A stretch of DNA of 64,000 bases. Source: Neocallimastix lanati (nom. inval.) (Eukaryota > Neocallimastigomycota > Neocallimastigomycetes > Neocallimastigales > Neocallimastigaceae). Position numbers and translations under genes: made by a program. A model generated the notes under the pieces. It saw only the letters and a program-made list of their open reading frames with translations. It did not search any database and was not told where the DNA came from. Shown here one piece after another: positions 11,193 to 20,389 of the stretch; the stretch's first letter is position 1; each line of letters opens with the position of its first letter. The stretch is taken from contig JACVTC010000104.1 in the NCBI GenBank assembly GCA_016946835.1, positions 470,001-534,000 of the forward strand, in the 5' to 3' direction.

Positions 11193-12150
11193 CTTTAAAA
11201 ATATAATTTAACAAGTAATTTAATATCGAATCAAATTTTAAAACAATATATCTTAGTAATTTTTGAAAATAATAATTTTATTTGCTTTCTTTAGTAAGTA
11301 TAAGCTCGAAATCCTTATCGACAACTTAGTAGAAATTATAAAGCACGAGGTTCTTTTCGACTACTTTTTTTTAGAATAATTTTAAGTTCGAAATCTTTAT
11401 CGACAATTTAATAGAATAATTTTAAGTTCGAAATCTTTATCGACAATTCAATGAAATAATTTTAAGTTCGAAATCTTTATCGACAACTTAATAGAATAAT
11501 TTTAAGTTCGAAATCTTTATCGACAACTTAATAGAATATTTTTCAAGCTCGAAATCTTTATTGACCACTTGAATTTTGTAATTTAGTATATTTGTAGTAA
11601 TAAATTTAGAAGCAAAGTTTTATTTATTATTTTCACCTTTCAAAAATTTTTCTTTTTAAACGATAAATATTGTATTGTTATAGCTAATAAAATTATTAAT
11701 TAATTATAATTATTAAATACAAAAAAAATAATCTTTATTGTCGTACAATCTGATAGTACACACTGTCTGACGTGCAGCTTACCTAATGGTGTCATGCCAC
11801 GCGTGTGCCACGATTACTATATTCAATATAAAATATAGCAGTTCAGAGCCCACTAGCCCAATTACTACGTAGGATAAACTTAATCCGATAATCTATGTAC
11901 GGAATAAAAAAAATTTTAAAAGTATTCAATAATATTTTTATTAACTAATAAAAATTAACTAAAAACACAATATTTTCAAAGTAAATTAAGATTCTATTAC
12001 AGGAATTATATAACAAATAAAGTACCAGTAATAAAAAAAAATAAAAAAAATTTAAATGGCGAAGTTAGCCAAAGTCTGATACTTTATATAATAAAGTGCC
12101 TTATAACTAGCACAAAGAAAAGTAAAAAAAAATTATATAAAAAAAACAAT

Positions 12151-12172
12151 CTTACGCCTTCGGTGACGTAAG
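12151..12172 (-). promoter_or_regulatory. Conserved leader hairpin, gypsy1 copy
   Basis: Perfect 6-bp stem CTTACG/CGTAAG around a 10-base loop (CCTTCGGTGA on the plus strand, TCACCGAAGG in the RNA). The E1 leader has the same loop with stem CTATAG/CTATAG at 23504-23525, so three of six base pairs differ and all three are compensated. Flanking TCCTTATTCGCCAG is also conserved. Confidence 0.75.
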
Positions 12173-12576
12173 CTCCTTATTCGCCAGTGCTTGGAAAGTA
12201 CCCGCACCTTCGTGTGTTGAAACGTTGAAGGTTGAACTATTATTACCGGGTCGGTAACCAAATACCTTCGTCTACTTTCCAATTAATCTCCAAATTAACT
12301 ACTATTCAATAACCTACTATGAATAGAGTTAATTTGTTGCTATCTGAGAATACACTGTGTATGAGCTCTATCCGCTCCTTGTTATAATTTTACAAAATTT
12401 GTTTTTTTAGAATCTTAATTTTACTTATTTAAAAAAAAAATTTTTTTTTTTATATATATATATCAAACAAGCGCCATAGGTTAATCAAAGGATTAACGAC
12501 TTACTTGTTTATCAATATAAAATAAAAAAAAAATAAAAAAAAAAATCTATGTTATTTACTATTATTTCTATTTAAT

Positions 12577-12594
12577 TCCCCGATATCTCCACCA
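12577..12594 (-). promoter_or_regulatory. gypsy1 primer binding site, tRNA type
   Basis: On the minus strand, six bases after the 5' LTR, comes TGGTGGAGATATCGGGGA. Its complement ends in CCA and reads like a tRNA 3' end (CCCCGA, TATCTCC, A, CCA). I cannot name the tRNA without the genome's tRNA set. Confidence 0.6.
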
Positions 12595-12600
12595 TATAAA

Positions 12601-12899
12601 TGTTAAGGTTTTAGAGAATTAAATAAAAATAAAGTAAGGAAACACAAATTTTATTTATTTATTTATTATTTTTATTTATAAATTTATTTGATTTTATTTG
12701 ATGATATTTAAAAATTAGTAGCAAAATTTACAACTATTTATACTTTTTTTCAAGGCATAAAAGTTGTTCTTGCCACTAAATTACATTTTATTTATTTTTT
12801 TTTTTTAAAAACTATTAAATTTAAATTGATTTTTATAATTAATTATATAAAATTTAATTATAACAATATAAATAAAATACATTTATAATATTAATAAAA

Positions 12900-12949
<50 letters not shown>

Positions 12950-13445
12950 TTATTTATTTAAAAATATCTAAAATATTACTAATAAGAATTTATTTAATTG
13001 GCTATAATTTTTATTACAATCTGTTAAAATATTCAAATAAAAATAAAAATACTATTCTAATATAAAGGTTTTTAATAAAATAAAATATTTTTCAATATAA
13101 AATAAAACATTTCGATATAAAATTTTATAATAAAAAGTTAAAATATAATATATAAATTTTTAATTATCAATATATAAAAATATTATTAATATAAATTTTC
13201 ATTATTAATATAAAAAAAATAAGATTTATTATTAATATTGCTAATATAAGTTTTAAATATATAAAAATATTACTATTAATATAAGATTTAATATAAAAAT
13301 ATAAAGTTTAATATAATTTTTGATTTAATTTTTGATCTTTGGATTTAAAAATTTATTAAAGTACAAAAATAATAATGTACACATAATGTATTAGAAATAA
13401 ATCGTAGATTTAATTAAGAATGCATTATTTAGTACATTCTTATCA
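12601..13445 (-). repeat. gypsy1 5' LTR (845 bp)
   Basis: Direct repeat of 5354-6198 with the same length, the same 46-base T tract (12902-12947) and no difference noticed by eye. In minus orientation this LTR carries the promoter. Confidence 0.92.
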
Positions 13446-13462
13446 TTATGAGTTTCGTTACA
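13446..13462 (-). repeat. gypsy1 target duplication plus last 13 bp of the split E1 LTR
   Basis: 13446-13449 repeat TTAT (5350-5353). 13450-13462 (GAGTTTCGTTACA) complete the E1 left LTR, as shown by the intact right LTR ending at 25446. Confidence 0.9.
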
Positions 13463-13946
13463 TGTGTAAAATATTTAATAATTTGAATACGTATTTAAAT
13501 GTAATGTAATGTAAATTATTGTGGATAAAAATGTTTTCCAAATTTTTAATATAAATTTAAATGTATTCCAAATTATTAATTTAATTAATTTTCTCAAAAA
13601 TGTATGACTAAATTATTTGGAGAATTTACATCATTATTACTCACTTTGAATCATGAAACTTGTAAATTAAAAATAATTAGTCATGAAACTTGTAAATTAA
13701 AAATAATTAGTCATAAATTAGTTAAATTAAAATAATCAAAGAAAAATTGCCTTTTCCGTTTGTTTACAAAAACTTGCCGTTTTGTTTATTTATTTTTAGA
13801 AATATTAGATAGTTTTAAATAGTTTTTATATTAAAATAATTCATAACATTTCATGTAATTTATTATTAAATGTAATTACAAATATATAATAATATTTTAG
13901 TTAGTTTATTACAATCTATTCAATTTAAATTTTAATTTTCAAAAAG

Positions 13947-13991
13947 TATAAAAAGAGTTAATTTTCAACTATTGAACGATAGTTGGAAAAT
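13947..13991 (+). promoter_or_regulatory. gypsy2 TATA box and inferred transcript 5' end
   Basis: TATAAAAAG at 13947-13955. Starting 34 bases downstream is AGTTGGAAAAT (13981-13991), the exact complement of the primer site 14394-14404. In Tf1 the first 11 bases of the mRNA are the primer, so 13981 is the predicted +1. Confidence 0.65.
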
Positions 13992-14142
13992 AGTATAGAA
14001 AATAGTATAGTTTAGAATAGTATAGTTTAGTATAGATAATATAGATAGTATAAATTTTATATTTTATTAATTAGTATTATAACTATTATTAGAATAGTTA
14101 TTTTTTTATAAAACAAATTTTATTTTAAATTTTATTTAAAAT

Positions 14143-14193
14143 CTTAACTGCTAGTAGGCTTTCCGGTAAAGGACCCTACGGTACCCAGTTAAG
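14143..14193 (+). promoter_or_regulatory. Hairpin in the gypsy2 transcript leader (within the LTR)
   Basis: CTTAACTG (14143-14150) pairs perfectly with CAGTTAAG (14186-14193). Inside, GTAGG pairs with CCTAC and CTTT with AAAG. It lies between the predicted +1 and the primer site, so it would be in the 5' leader RNA. Confidence 0.55.
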
Positions 14194-14393
14194 TGATTGT
14201 TGATTTTAGGATAGTTAAATTCAACAAATAAGAAATATTAATAAAAGGAATTTTTTTTATAAAACAAAAAATTAAATTAGTTTTTTAGTTTTAGTGTTTT
14301 AGTTAATAATTAATTATAGTGTTGATATAATAAGATAGTGTAAAATAAATTATAGTCTGTCCTCACCGACCTAAGCTATTATTTTATTTTACA

Positions 14394-14404
14394 ATTTTCC
14401 AACT
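14394..14404 (+). promoter_or_regulatory. gypsy2 self-priming primer binding site
   Basis: ATTTTCCAACT directly abuts the 5' LTR and is the 11-base reverse complement of 13981-13991. No tRNA-type TGG is present. This is the arrangement known from Tf1 and other self-priming Ty3/gypsy elements. Confidence 0.7.
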
Positions 14405-14546
14405 CCTTAGATTAGTATAGTTTACCTTTGTGTAGGATAGACTAGTAATAGTATAAAAATTTTTTTTTTTTTGAAATAATAATTAAAAAGTAGATTTAGT
14501 AATACTTTATAGTTTAATTTATAGTTTAATAAATAATAATAATAAG

Positions 14547-17500
14547 ATGAATTACATAAATATCAACAATCAACATCCAGGAGCTAGGGGAGACTTTGAC
14601 GCAGCCTCTGAAGCCAGCTCCATGGAAATAGAAAATGAGGTTGGTAATAACGTCAATACCAGGGCACGCCTCATTCCGAAACCAAAAGCATTCTCCGGAA
14701 AAAGGAACGAACTGTCAGCGTTTTTAGGCCAAATTTCAAGATATTTCAAATATAACTTAGAAGGTGAAGCAATTGAAGATGACGAATTCAAGATAGATGT
14801 AGTGAGCAGCTACTTAGATGGAACCGCTGCAGAATGGTATGCTGACTTGTGTAAAGAAGAAAGCCCCTTGCTCCAAAGTTACGATCTCTTTATAAATGCA
14901 TTAAAAGAAAGATATAAAACCTGTGCCAGTACCGATGTAGCCAACAGTAGGATTACGAAGATAAAAAGCCACCATTATCGTTCTCTTGCCGAATACTGTG
15001 ATCAGTTCGAAAAGGTAGCCAGAGACTCCTCCTTTAATGATGAAGCCAAGATTCACTTTTTTATTGATGGTTTGCCAGCAAGAGCAAAAGAAAGAACAAG
15101 ATTGATCTATCCCAGGATCAGGAAACTCAACGAACTAATTAATGTGGTATCTGCCAACGCTGAAGAAGACCGTCGTGTTTTTGGAAATGACCCCATGGAT
15201 GTAGACCAGAGAAGAATTAGACCTTTTAGCAGAAGTTTAGGAACAAGCCGCTACAGGACTAATTACCAAAATACCGAAAGAAATTATGGAATGCCGCCAG
15301 CAAATAAATTGTCAAGAATTAAGAAATGTTTTATATGCAACAGTACTAATCATTTGAAGTCTAACTGTCCTAAACAAAAGGAGAAAATTAGAAGAAGAGA
15401 AAAGATCTTACAGATTAAATTGAGCGAGAAAAGTTTAGCTCACACTTACAATGTTGTTTTTAAGTACAAAAATGGTTTTATTATGTCCGCAATTCTAGAT
15501 ACTGGCTCAGATCTTAATATTATGGATAGAGCTACCGCCGATAAATACCAGATCCCAATACAACGAATCCGCCATGAGAAAAACGTTATCGGATTTAACG
15601 GAAATGGAACAATTCGTTATGAAACCATTCCATTAACTATGGTCATGGGTCAACATATCGAAACCATTCAATTTTACATTTATAGTTTACCAAAAGGAAT
15701 TTCGGTTATTTTAGGAAATCCATGGTTGAAGAAGCATTGCCCAACAATTGAATTTGATAAAGGTAATATCAGATTCAGTTCCCAATACTGCAAGAGAAAT
15801 TGTTGTGCCACCGCTGAAGATATTATGAGAAGAACAACTGAAGAAAAGAAGAAAAAAGATGAAATCCGCCGAAGTAAGATACAATTAGCTAGAGAAATTA
15901 TTAATAATTATAATAATGTATTAGATAGTTTAGATAATAATGATGTTAAAAAATTAGTCGATAATAAAAATAAATTATGTAGTAAAAAATCACGTAATAT
16001 AAAGGCTATTATGAAAAAAGCCTTAGTTAAAAAAGAAAAATGTATTAAAAGAAAAGAATTAAATAAAGGAAAATTTGAAAATTATGCTTTCTGTTATGTT
16101 TTAAAAAATGAAAATAAAGATAAAAGTGTTATTAAATGTGATTATAATAATGAAAGTGTTAAAGAAAATAAAAGTTTGGAAAGAATACCAAAACAATATG
16201 AGAAATTTAAAAATGTGTTTGATGAACAAGAGTGTAACGAATTACCACCACATCGTCCATACGACTGTAAAATTAGATTAAAGGATGATGTTGACTTATT
16301 TTATGGTCCTTTATATCCATTAACGGAGGAAGAACGTGAAGCTTTAAAAGAATATATCAAAGAAAATTTAGAAAAAGGCTTCATTAGACCTTCAACATCT
16401 CCTGCTGGTGCTCCAATTTTATTCGTTAGAAAAAAGGATGGAAGTTTAAGACTTTGTGTCGATTATCGAAGACTTAATGAAAATACTATAAGGGACTCCT
16501 ATCCACTCCCTTTAATCACCGAGCTTTTTGACAGATTGAGAGAAGCTAAGTATTTTACTAAGTTAGATTTAAAATCAGCTTATAACCTGGTAAGAATACG
16601 TGAAGGTGATGAATATAAAACAGCATTTCGAACAAGATATGGTCATTTCGAATATCTTGTTATGCCATTTGGTTTGAAGAATGCTCCAGCAACTTTCCAA
16701 CACTTTATTAATGACGTTTTAGGAGAATACTTAGATGAATTTGCTTTTGCCTATATCGATGATATACTTATTTATTCTGAGACATTAGAAGAACACCGTA
16801 CACATGTTAAGAAAATACTTAAGAAATTACAAGAAAGTGGTCTTTATGCAAAATTAAGTAAGTGTGAATTTGAAGTCCAGAAAACAACATTCTTGGGGCA
16901 CGTAATATCCAATCAAGGAATTTCCATGGATCCGGATAAAGTTAAGTCTATCTTAGAATGGCCAATACCAACTACAGTCAAAGAAGTACAATCATTTATA
17001 GGTTTATGCAACTACTACCGAAGATTCATCCCAAACTTTGCTAAAATTGCTAAGCCGTTACACAACTTAACAAGAAAAGATATTAAATATGAATGGACTG
17101 AAGAATGCTCCGTTGCATTCGAAACTTTGAAGAAACTTTTTACCATAGAACCTATTCTTGCCCATGCAGATCCAGAATTACCGTTTATAGTAGAGACAGA
17201 TGCAAGTAATTTTGCAATTGGTGCCGTATTATCTCAAAGAAATAAGGATACAAATGAGTTACATCCAATTTGTTATTATTCAAGAGGTTTAACAAAATCT
17301 GAAAAGAATTATCCAATATATGACAAGGAATTATTAGCTGTCAAGTGTGCGTTACAAGAATGGAGACATTACTTAGAAGGGGCTAAGCATCAATTTACAA
17401 TTTATACCGATCATAAAAATTTAACTTTTCCACGTAAACCTGAGTTGTTATCTCAACGTCAAATAAGATGGAACTTATTCTTATCTCGATTTGATTACAA

Positions 17501-19118
17501 AATACAATATAGACCAGGAAAAGAAGGTGGAAAACCAGATGCTTTTTCGAGAAGACCAGATTATGAAAATCAAGAAATAGATGATGAAAAAGAAACTTCA
17601 GCTTGTCTTACAATACAAGAAGCTACAGAAGATTTATGTTTAGTTGCAATTCAAGGGAACTTAAAAGATGAATTGATAAAAGAAATTAAAGATGATGAAG
17701 TCATACAAGAATTAATCAAGATCAAAAAAGGAGAATCTACTTCTAATAATAAATATAAAAATAAAATGAAAGACTTTACTATTGACGAAGAAGGTTTATT
17801 ATTATATAAGGGTTTAATTTTCGTTCCAAAGAAGATGAGAAATATTATCATTGCTATTCATCATGATAATCCAGTTCAAGGTCATTTTGGTATTCTCAAA
17901 ACCAAAGAAATTATAAGTAGAAATTTTGTTTGGTTTAAGATGACTTCCGATATTGTTAAGTATATCGCATCATGCAAAACATGTGCTCAAGTAAAAGATG
18001 ATCGCCACCGTCCTTATGGATTACTTCAACCTCTTCCCACTCCAAAAAGACCATGGTCCTCAGTCTCAATGGATTTTATAACTGATTTACCTAAGTCAAG
18101 AGACAAAACAGTTATAATGGTCGTAGTTGATAGATTAACAAAGATGGCTCACTTTATTCCATTTAGGAGTATACCTACCACTCAAATCGCTGCTGATGTA
18201 TTTTTTAGAGAAGTTTTTCGTTTACACGGATTACCAGAAGATATTACTTCCGATAGAGGATCTCAATTCACCTCCGAATTCTGGCAAAGACTTTGTAGTT
18301 TATTAGATATTCGTCAAAATTTGTCAACAGCACATCACCCTCAAACAGATGGTCAAACTGAACGAGTTAATGGTATATTAGAACAATTTTTAAGGTGCTA
18401 TATTAACAAAAGAAAAAATAACTGGATGGACATTCTTCCTTATGCTGAATTCGCATATAATAACACATTACAACAATCGACTAATCAGACACCATTCTTC
18501 TCAAATTATGGTTTTTATCCAAAATTCAATCCAGTTATACCTGCTGATAGCAGAAGAACAAGTACCATTGACCATGTTGAACAAATAAGGAAAAACATGC
18601 AATTCCTCAAGAAAAATTTAGAAAAAGCTAAGGAAAGATATAAGAGATATGCAGATCACTTAAGAATTGTAGGACCAAAATTAAAAGTAGGTGATAAAGT
18701 TTGGTTAAAGCGTCCAGACTTACTTCCAAAAGGTCCTTCTAAATTGACTAACAGAAAACTCGGTCCTTTTAAAATTATTGAAAAAACAGGCCCTGTTTCT
18801 TATAAATTAGAATTACCTGATACTATTAAATGCCATAATGTTTTCCATATTTCAAATCTAGAACCTTACAATGAAAGAGAATTTAATGAATCAAGTGCAA
18901 GTACTATTACTCGAATTACTTCGATCGCTACTGATACTGAAGGAAAGGAACCTTTGAAGATTGTTGCCGCTAAAGTTGTTAACAATAAACCTTTTTACTT
19001 TATGTTATGGAAAGGACTTCCAGCTACTGAATGTACTTGGTTGTCTGAAGATGAAATCACTGATCCTCAATTAGTTCAAGAGTTCAATAAAACAAATAGA
19101 GTTCCTTCTAGATTATAA
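14547..19118 (+). CDS. gypsy2 Gag-Pol polyprotein with chromodomain
   Basis: 1523 residues in one frame. Gag (about 40-210), zinc knuckle CFICNSTNHLKSNC (261-274), aspartic protease ILDTGSD (Asp near 318), a Lys/Asn-rich linker, reverse transcriptase (LRLCVDYRRLN, MPFGLKNAP, YIDDILIYS near 736), RNase H (ETDASN near 885, DAFSRRPDY at its end), integrase zinc finger (HHDN ... GHFG ... CKTC), core ([23 protein letters not shown]), and a C-terminal chromodomain-like segment (FYFMLWKGLPATECTW). One ORF without frameshift is typical of Tf1-like chromoviruses. The start at 14547 follows the LTR by 153 bases and is the first long-frame Met. Codons use more G and C than the flanks. Confidence 0.95.
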   Translation: MNYININNQHPGARGDFDAASEASSMEIENEVGNNVNTRARLIPKPKAFSGKRNELSAFLGQISRYFKYNLEGEAIEDDEFKIDVVSSYLDGTAAEWYADLCKEESPLLQSYDLFINALKERYKTCASTDVANSRITKIKSHHYRSLAEYCDQFEKVARDSSFNDEAKIHFFIDGLPARAKERTRLIYPRIRKLNELINVVSANAEEDRRVFGNDPMDVDQRRIRPFSRSLGTSRYRTNYQNTERNYGMPPANKLSRIKKCFICNSTNHLKSNCPKQKEKIRRREKILQIKLSEKSLAHTYNVVFKYKNGFIMSAILDTGSDLNIMDRATADKYQIPIQRIRHEKNVIGFNGNGTIRYETIPLTMVMGQHIETIQFYIYSLPKGISVILGNPWLKKHCPTIEFDKGNIRFSSQYCKRNCCATAEDIMRRTTEEKKKKDEIRRSKIQLAREIINNYNNVLDSLDNNDVKKLVDNKNKLCSKKSRNIKAIMKKALVKKEKCIKRKELNKGKFENYAFCYVLKNENKDKSVIKCDYNNESVKENKSLERIPKQYEKFKNVFDEQECNELPPHRPYDCKIRLKDDVDLFYGPLYPLTEEEREALKEYIKENLEKGFIRPSTSPAGAPILFVRKKDGSLRLCVDYRRLNENTIRDSYPLPLITELFDRLREAKYFTKLDLKSAYNLVRIREGDEYKTAFRTRYGHFEYLVMPFGLKNAPATFQHFINDVLGEYLDEFAFAYIDDILIYSETLEEHRTHVKKILKKLQESGLYAKLSKCEFEVQKTTFLGHVISNQGISMDPDKVKSILEWPIPTTVKEVQSFIGLCNYYRRFIPNFAKIAKPLHNLTRKDIKYEWTEECSVAFETLKKLFTIEPILAHADPELPFIVETDASNFAIGAVLSQRNKDTNELHPICYYSRGLTKSEKNYPIYDKELLAVKCALQEWRHYLEGAKHQFTIYTDHKNLTFPRKPELLSQRQIRWNLFLSRFDYKIQYRPGKEGGKPDAFSRRPDYENQEIDDEKETSACLTIQEATEDLCLVAIQGNLKDELIKEIKDDEVIQELIKIKKGESTSNNKYKNKMKDFTIDEEGLLLYKGLIFVPKKMRNIIIAIHHDNPVQGHFGILKTKEIISRNFVWFKMTSDIVKYIASCKTCAQVKDDRHRPYGLLQPLPTPKRPWSSVSMDFITDLPKSRDKTVIMVVVDRLTKMAHFIPFRSIPTTQIAADVFFREVFRLHGLPEDITSDRGSQFTSEFWQRLCSLLDIRQNLSTAHHPQTDGQTERVNGILEQFLRCYINKRKNNWMDILPYAEFAYNNTLQQSTNQTPFFSNYGFYPKFNPVIPADSRRTSTIDHVEQIRKNMQFLKKNLEKAKERYKRYADHLRIVGPKLKVGDKVWLKRPDLLPKGPSKLTNRKLGPFKIIEKTGPVSYKLELPDTIKCHNVFHISNLEPYNEREFNESSASTITRITSIATDTEGKEPLKIVAAKVVNNKPFYFMLWKGLPATECTWLSEDEITDPQLVQEFNKTNRVPSRL

Positions 19119-19151
19119 GTCGCTCAGGGGCTCGACTTAAACAGAGGGGCA

Positions 19152-20080
19152 TGTAAAATATTTAATAATTTGAATACGTATTTAAATGTAATGTAATGTA
19201 AATTATTGTGGATAAAAATGTTTTCCAAATTTTTAATATAAATTTAAATGTATTCCAAATTATTAATTTAATTAATTTTCTCAAAAATGTATGACTAAAT
19301 TATTTGGAGAATTTACATCATTATTACTCACTTTGAATCATGAAACTTGTAAATTAAAAATAATTAGTCATGAAACTTGTAAATTAAAAATAATTAGTCA
19401 TAAATTAGTTAAATTAAAATAATCAAAGAAAAATTGCCTTTTCCGTTTGTTTACAAAAACTTGCCGTTTTGTTTATTTATTTTTAGAAATATTAGATAGT
19501 TTTAAATAGTTTTTATATTAAAATAATTCATAACATTTCATGTAATTTATTATTAAATGTAATTACAAATATATAATAATATTTTAGTTAGTTTATTACA
19601 ATCTATTCAATTTAAATTTTAATTTTCAAAAAGTATAAAAAGAGTTAATTTTCAACTATTGAACGATAGTTGGAAAATAGTATAGAAAATAGTATAGTTT
19701 AGAATAGTATAGTTTAGTATAGATAATATAGATAGTATAAATTTTATATTTTATTAATTAGTATTATAACTATTATTAGAATAGTTATTTTTTTATAAAA
19801 CAAATTTTATTTTAAATTTTATTTAAAATCTTAACTGCTAGTAGGCTTTCCGGTAAAGGACCCTACGGTACCCAGTTAAGTGATTGTTGATTTTAGGATA
19901 GTTAAATTCAACAAATAAGAAATATTAATAAAAGGAATTTTTTTTATAAAACAAAAAATTAAATTAGTTTTTTAGTTTTAGTGTTTTAGTTAATAATTAA
20001 TTATAGTGTTGATATAATAAGATAGTGTAAAATAAATTATAGTCTGTCCTCACCGACCTAAGCTATTATTTTATTTTACA
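19152..20080 (+). repeat. gypsy2 3' LTR (929 bp)
   Basis: Same length as 13465-14393 and no difference noticed by eye. The purine tract AGAGGGG (19143-19149) precedes it. Confidence 0.92.
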
Positions 20081-20085
20081 ACATG

Positions 20086-20098
20086 GTCCTCCTCTAGG
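20086..20098 (-). promoter_or_regulatory. E1 polypurine tract
   Basis: On the minus strand TAGAGGAGGACC runs to the E1 3' LTR (starting TGTAACG) once gypsy2 and its ACATG duplication are removed. This fixes the orientation of E1. Confidence 0.7.
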
Positions 20099-20389
20099 AT
20101 TCGGATACCAGACGAATCTCAAAGCTAGGCTAAACTATACTAAGAAAATTTTATTTAATTATTTTAATATATAAATTGTTTTAATAGTTATTTGGTGTAA
20201 AATTTCAATACATGATAAACATAAAAATACATTATTAATAATAAGGTTACATGAATTTAAATAATATTTATATTAATAAGTAAAAATAATAAAGATTATT
20301 GATATTAATATTAATAGAAATAAATTTGATATTAATAAATATAAATTTTTGTATAATTAATATTATAGATTCATTTTCTAAATATAAGT

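Larger units (their letters stand above)
11193..12600 (-). other. gypsy1 5' leader (1.4 kb) with tandem repeats and shared RNA structures
   Basis: Non-coding on the minus strand. From gag outward it holds about six degenerate copies of a roughly 45-bp unit with TTCGAAATCTTTATCGACAA (about 11275-11575), several hundred AT-rich bases, then a less AT-rich block (about 12140-12390) that shares a hairpin and a 20-bp module with the E1 leader, and finally the primer site. A leader this long suggests translation or packaging control by structure. Confidence 0.65.
5354..13445 (-). mobile_element. gypsy1: complete two-ORF Ty3/gypsy retrotransposon, 8092 bp
   Basis: LTRs at 5354-6198 and 12601-13445, both exactly 845 bp and starting TGTTAAGG on the plus strand. 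They agree even in a 46-base T run. Target duplication TTAT (5350-5353 and 13446-13449). Minus-strand order: 5' LTR, tRNA-type primer site (12577-12594), 1.4-kb leader, gag (10215-11120), -1 frameshift signal, pol (6217 to about 10226), 3' LTR. No stop or frameshift is seen in the coding parts, so this copy may be active. Confidence 0.92.
13465..14393 (+). repeat. gypsy2 5' LTR (929 bp)
   Basis: Contains a 30-bp direct repeat (TCATGAAACTTGTAAATTAA unit, about 13650-13710), a TATA box (13947-13955), the inferred transcript start at 13981, and a 51-base hairpin (14143-14193). Confidence 0.92.
13465..20080 (+). mobile_element. gypsy2: complete chromodomain Ty3/gypsy retrotransposon, 6616 bp
   Basis: LTRs 13465-14393 and 19152-20080, both 929 bp, starting TGTAAAAT and ending TTTTACA. 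Target duplication ACATG (13460-13464 and 20081-20085). One ORF of 1523 codons encodes all domains. A Tf1-like self-priming site follows the 5' LTR (14394-14404) and AGAGGGG precedes the 3' LTR. No lesion is visible. It sits at the edge of the E1 3' LTR, in opposite orientation to E1 and gypsy1. Confidence 0.93.
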
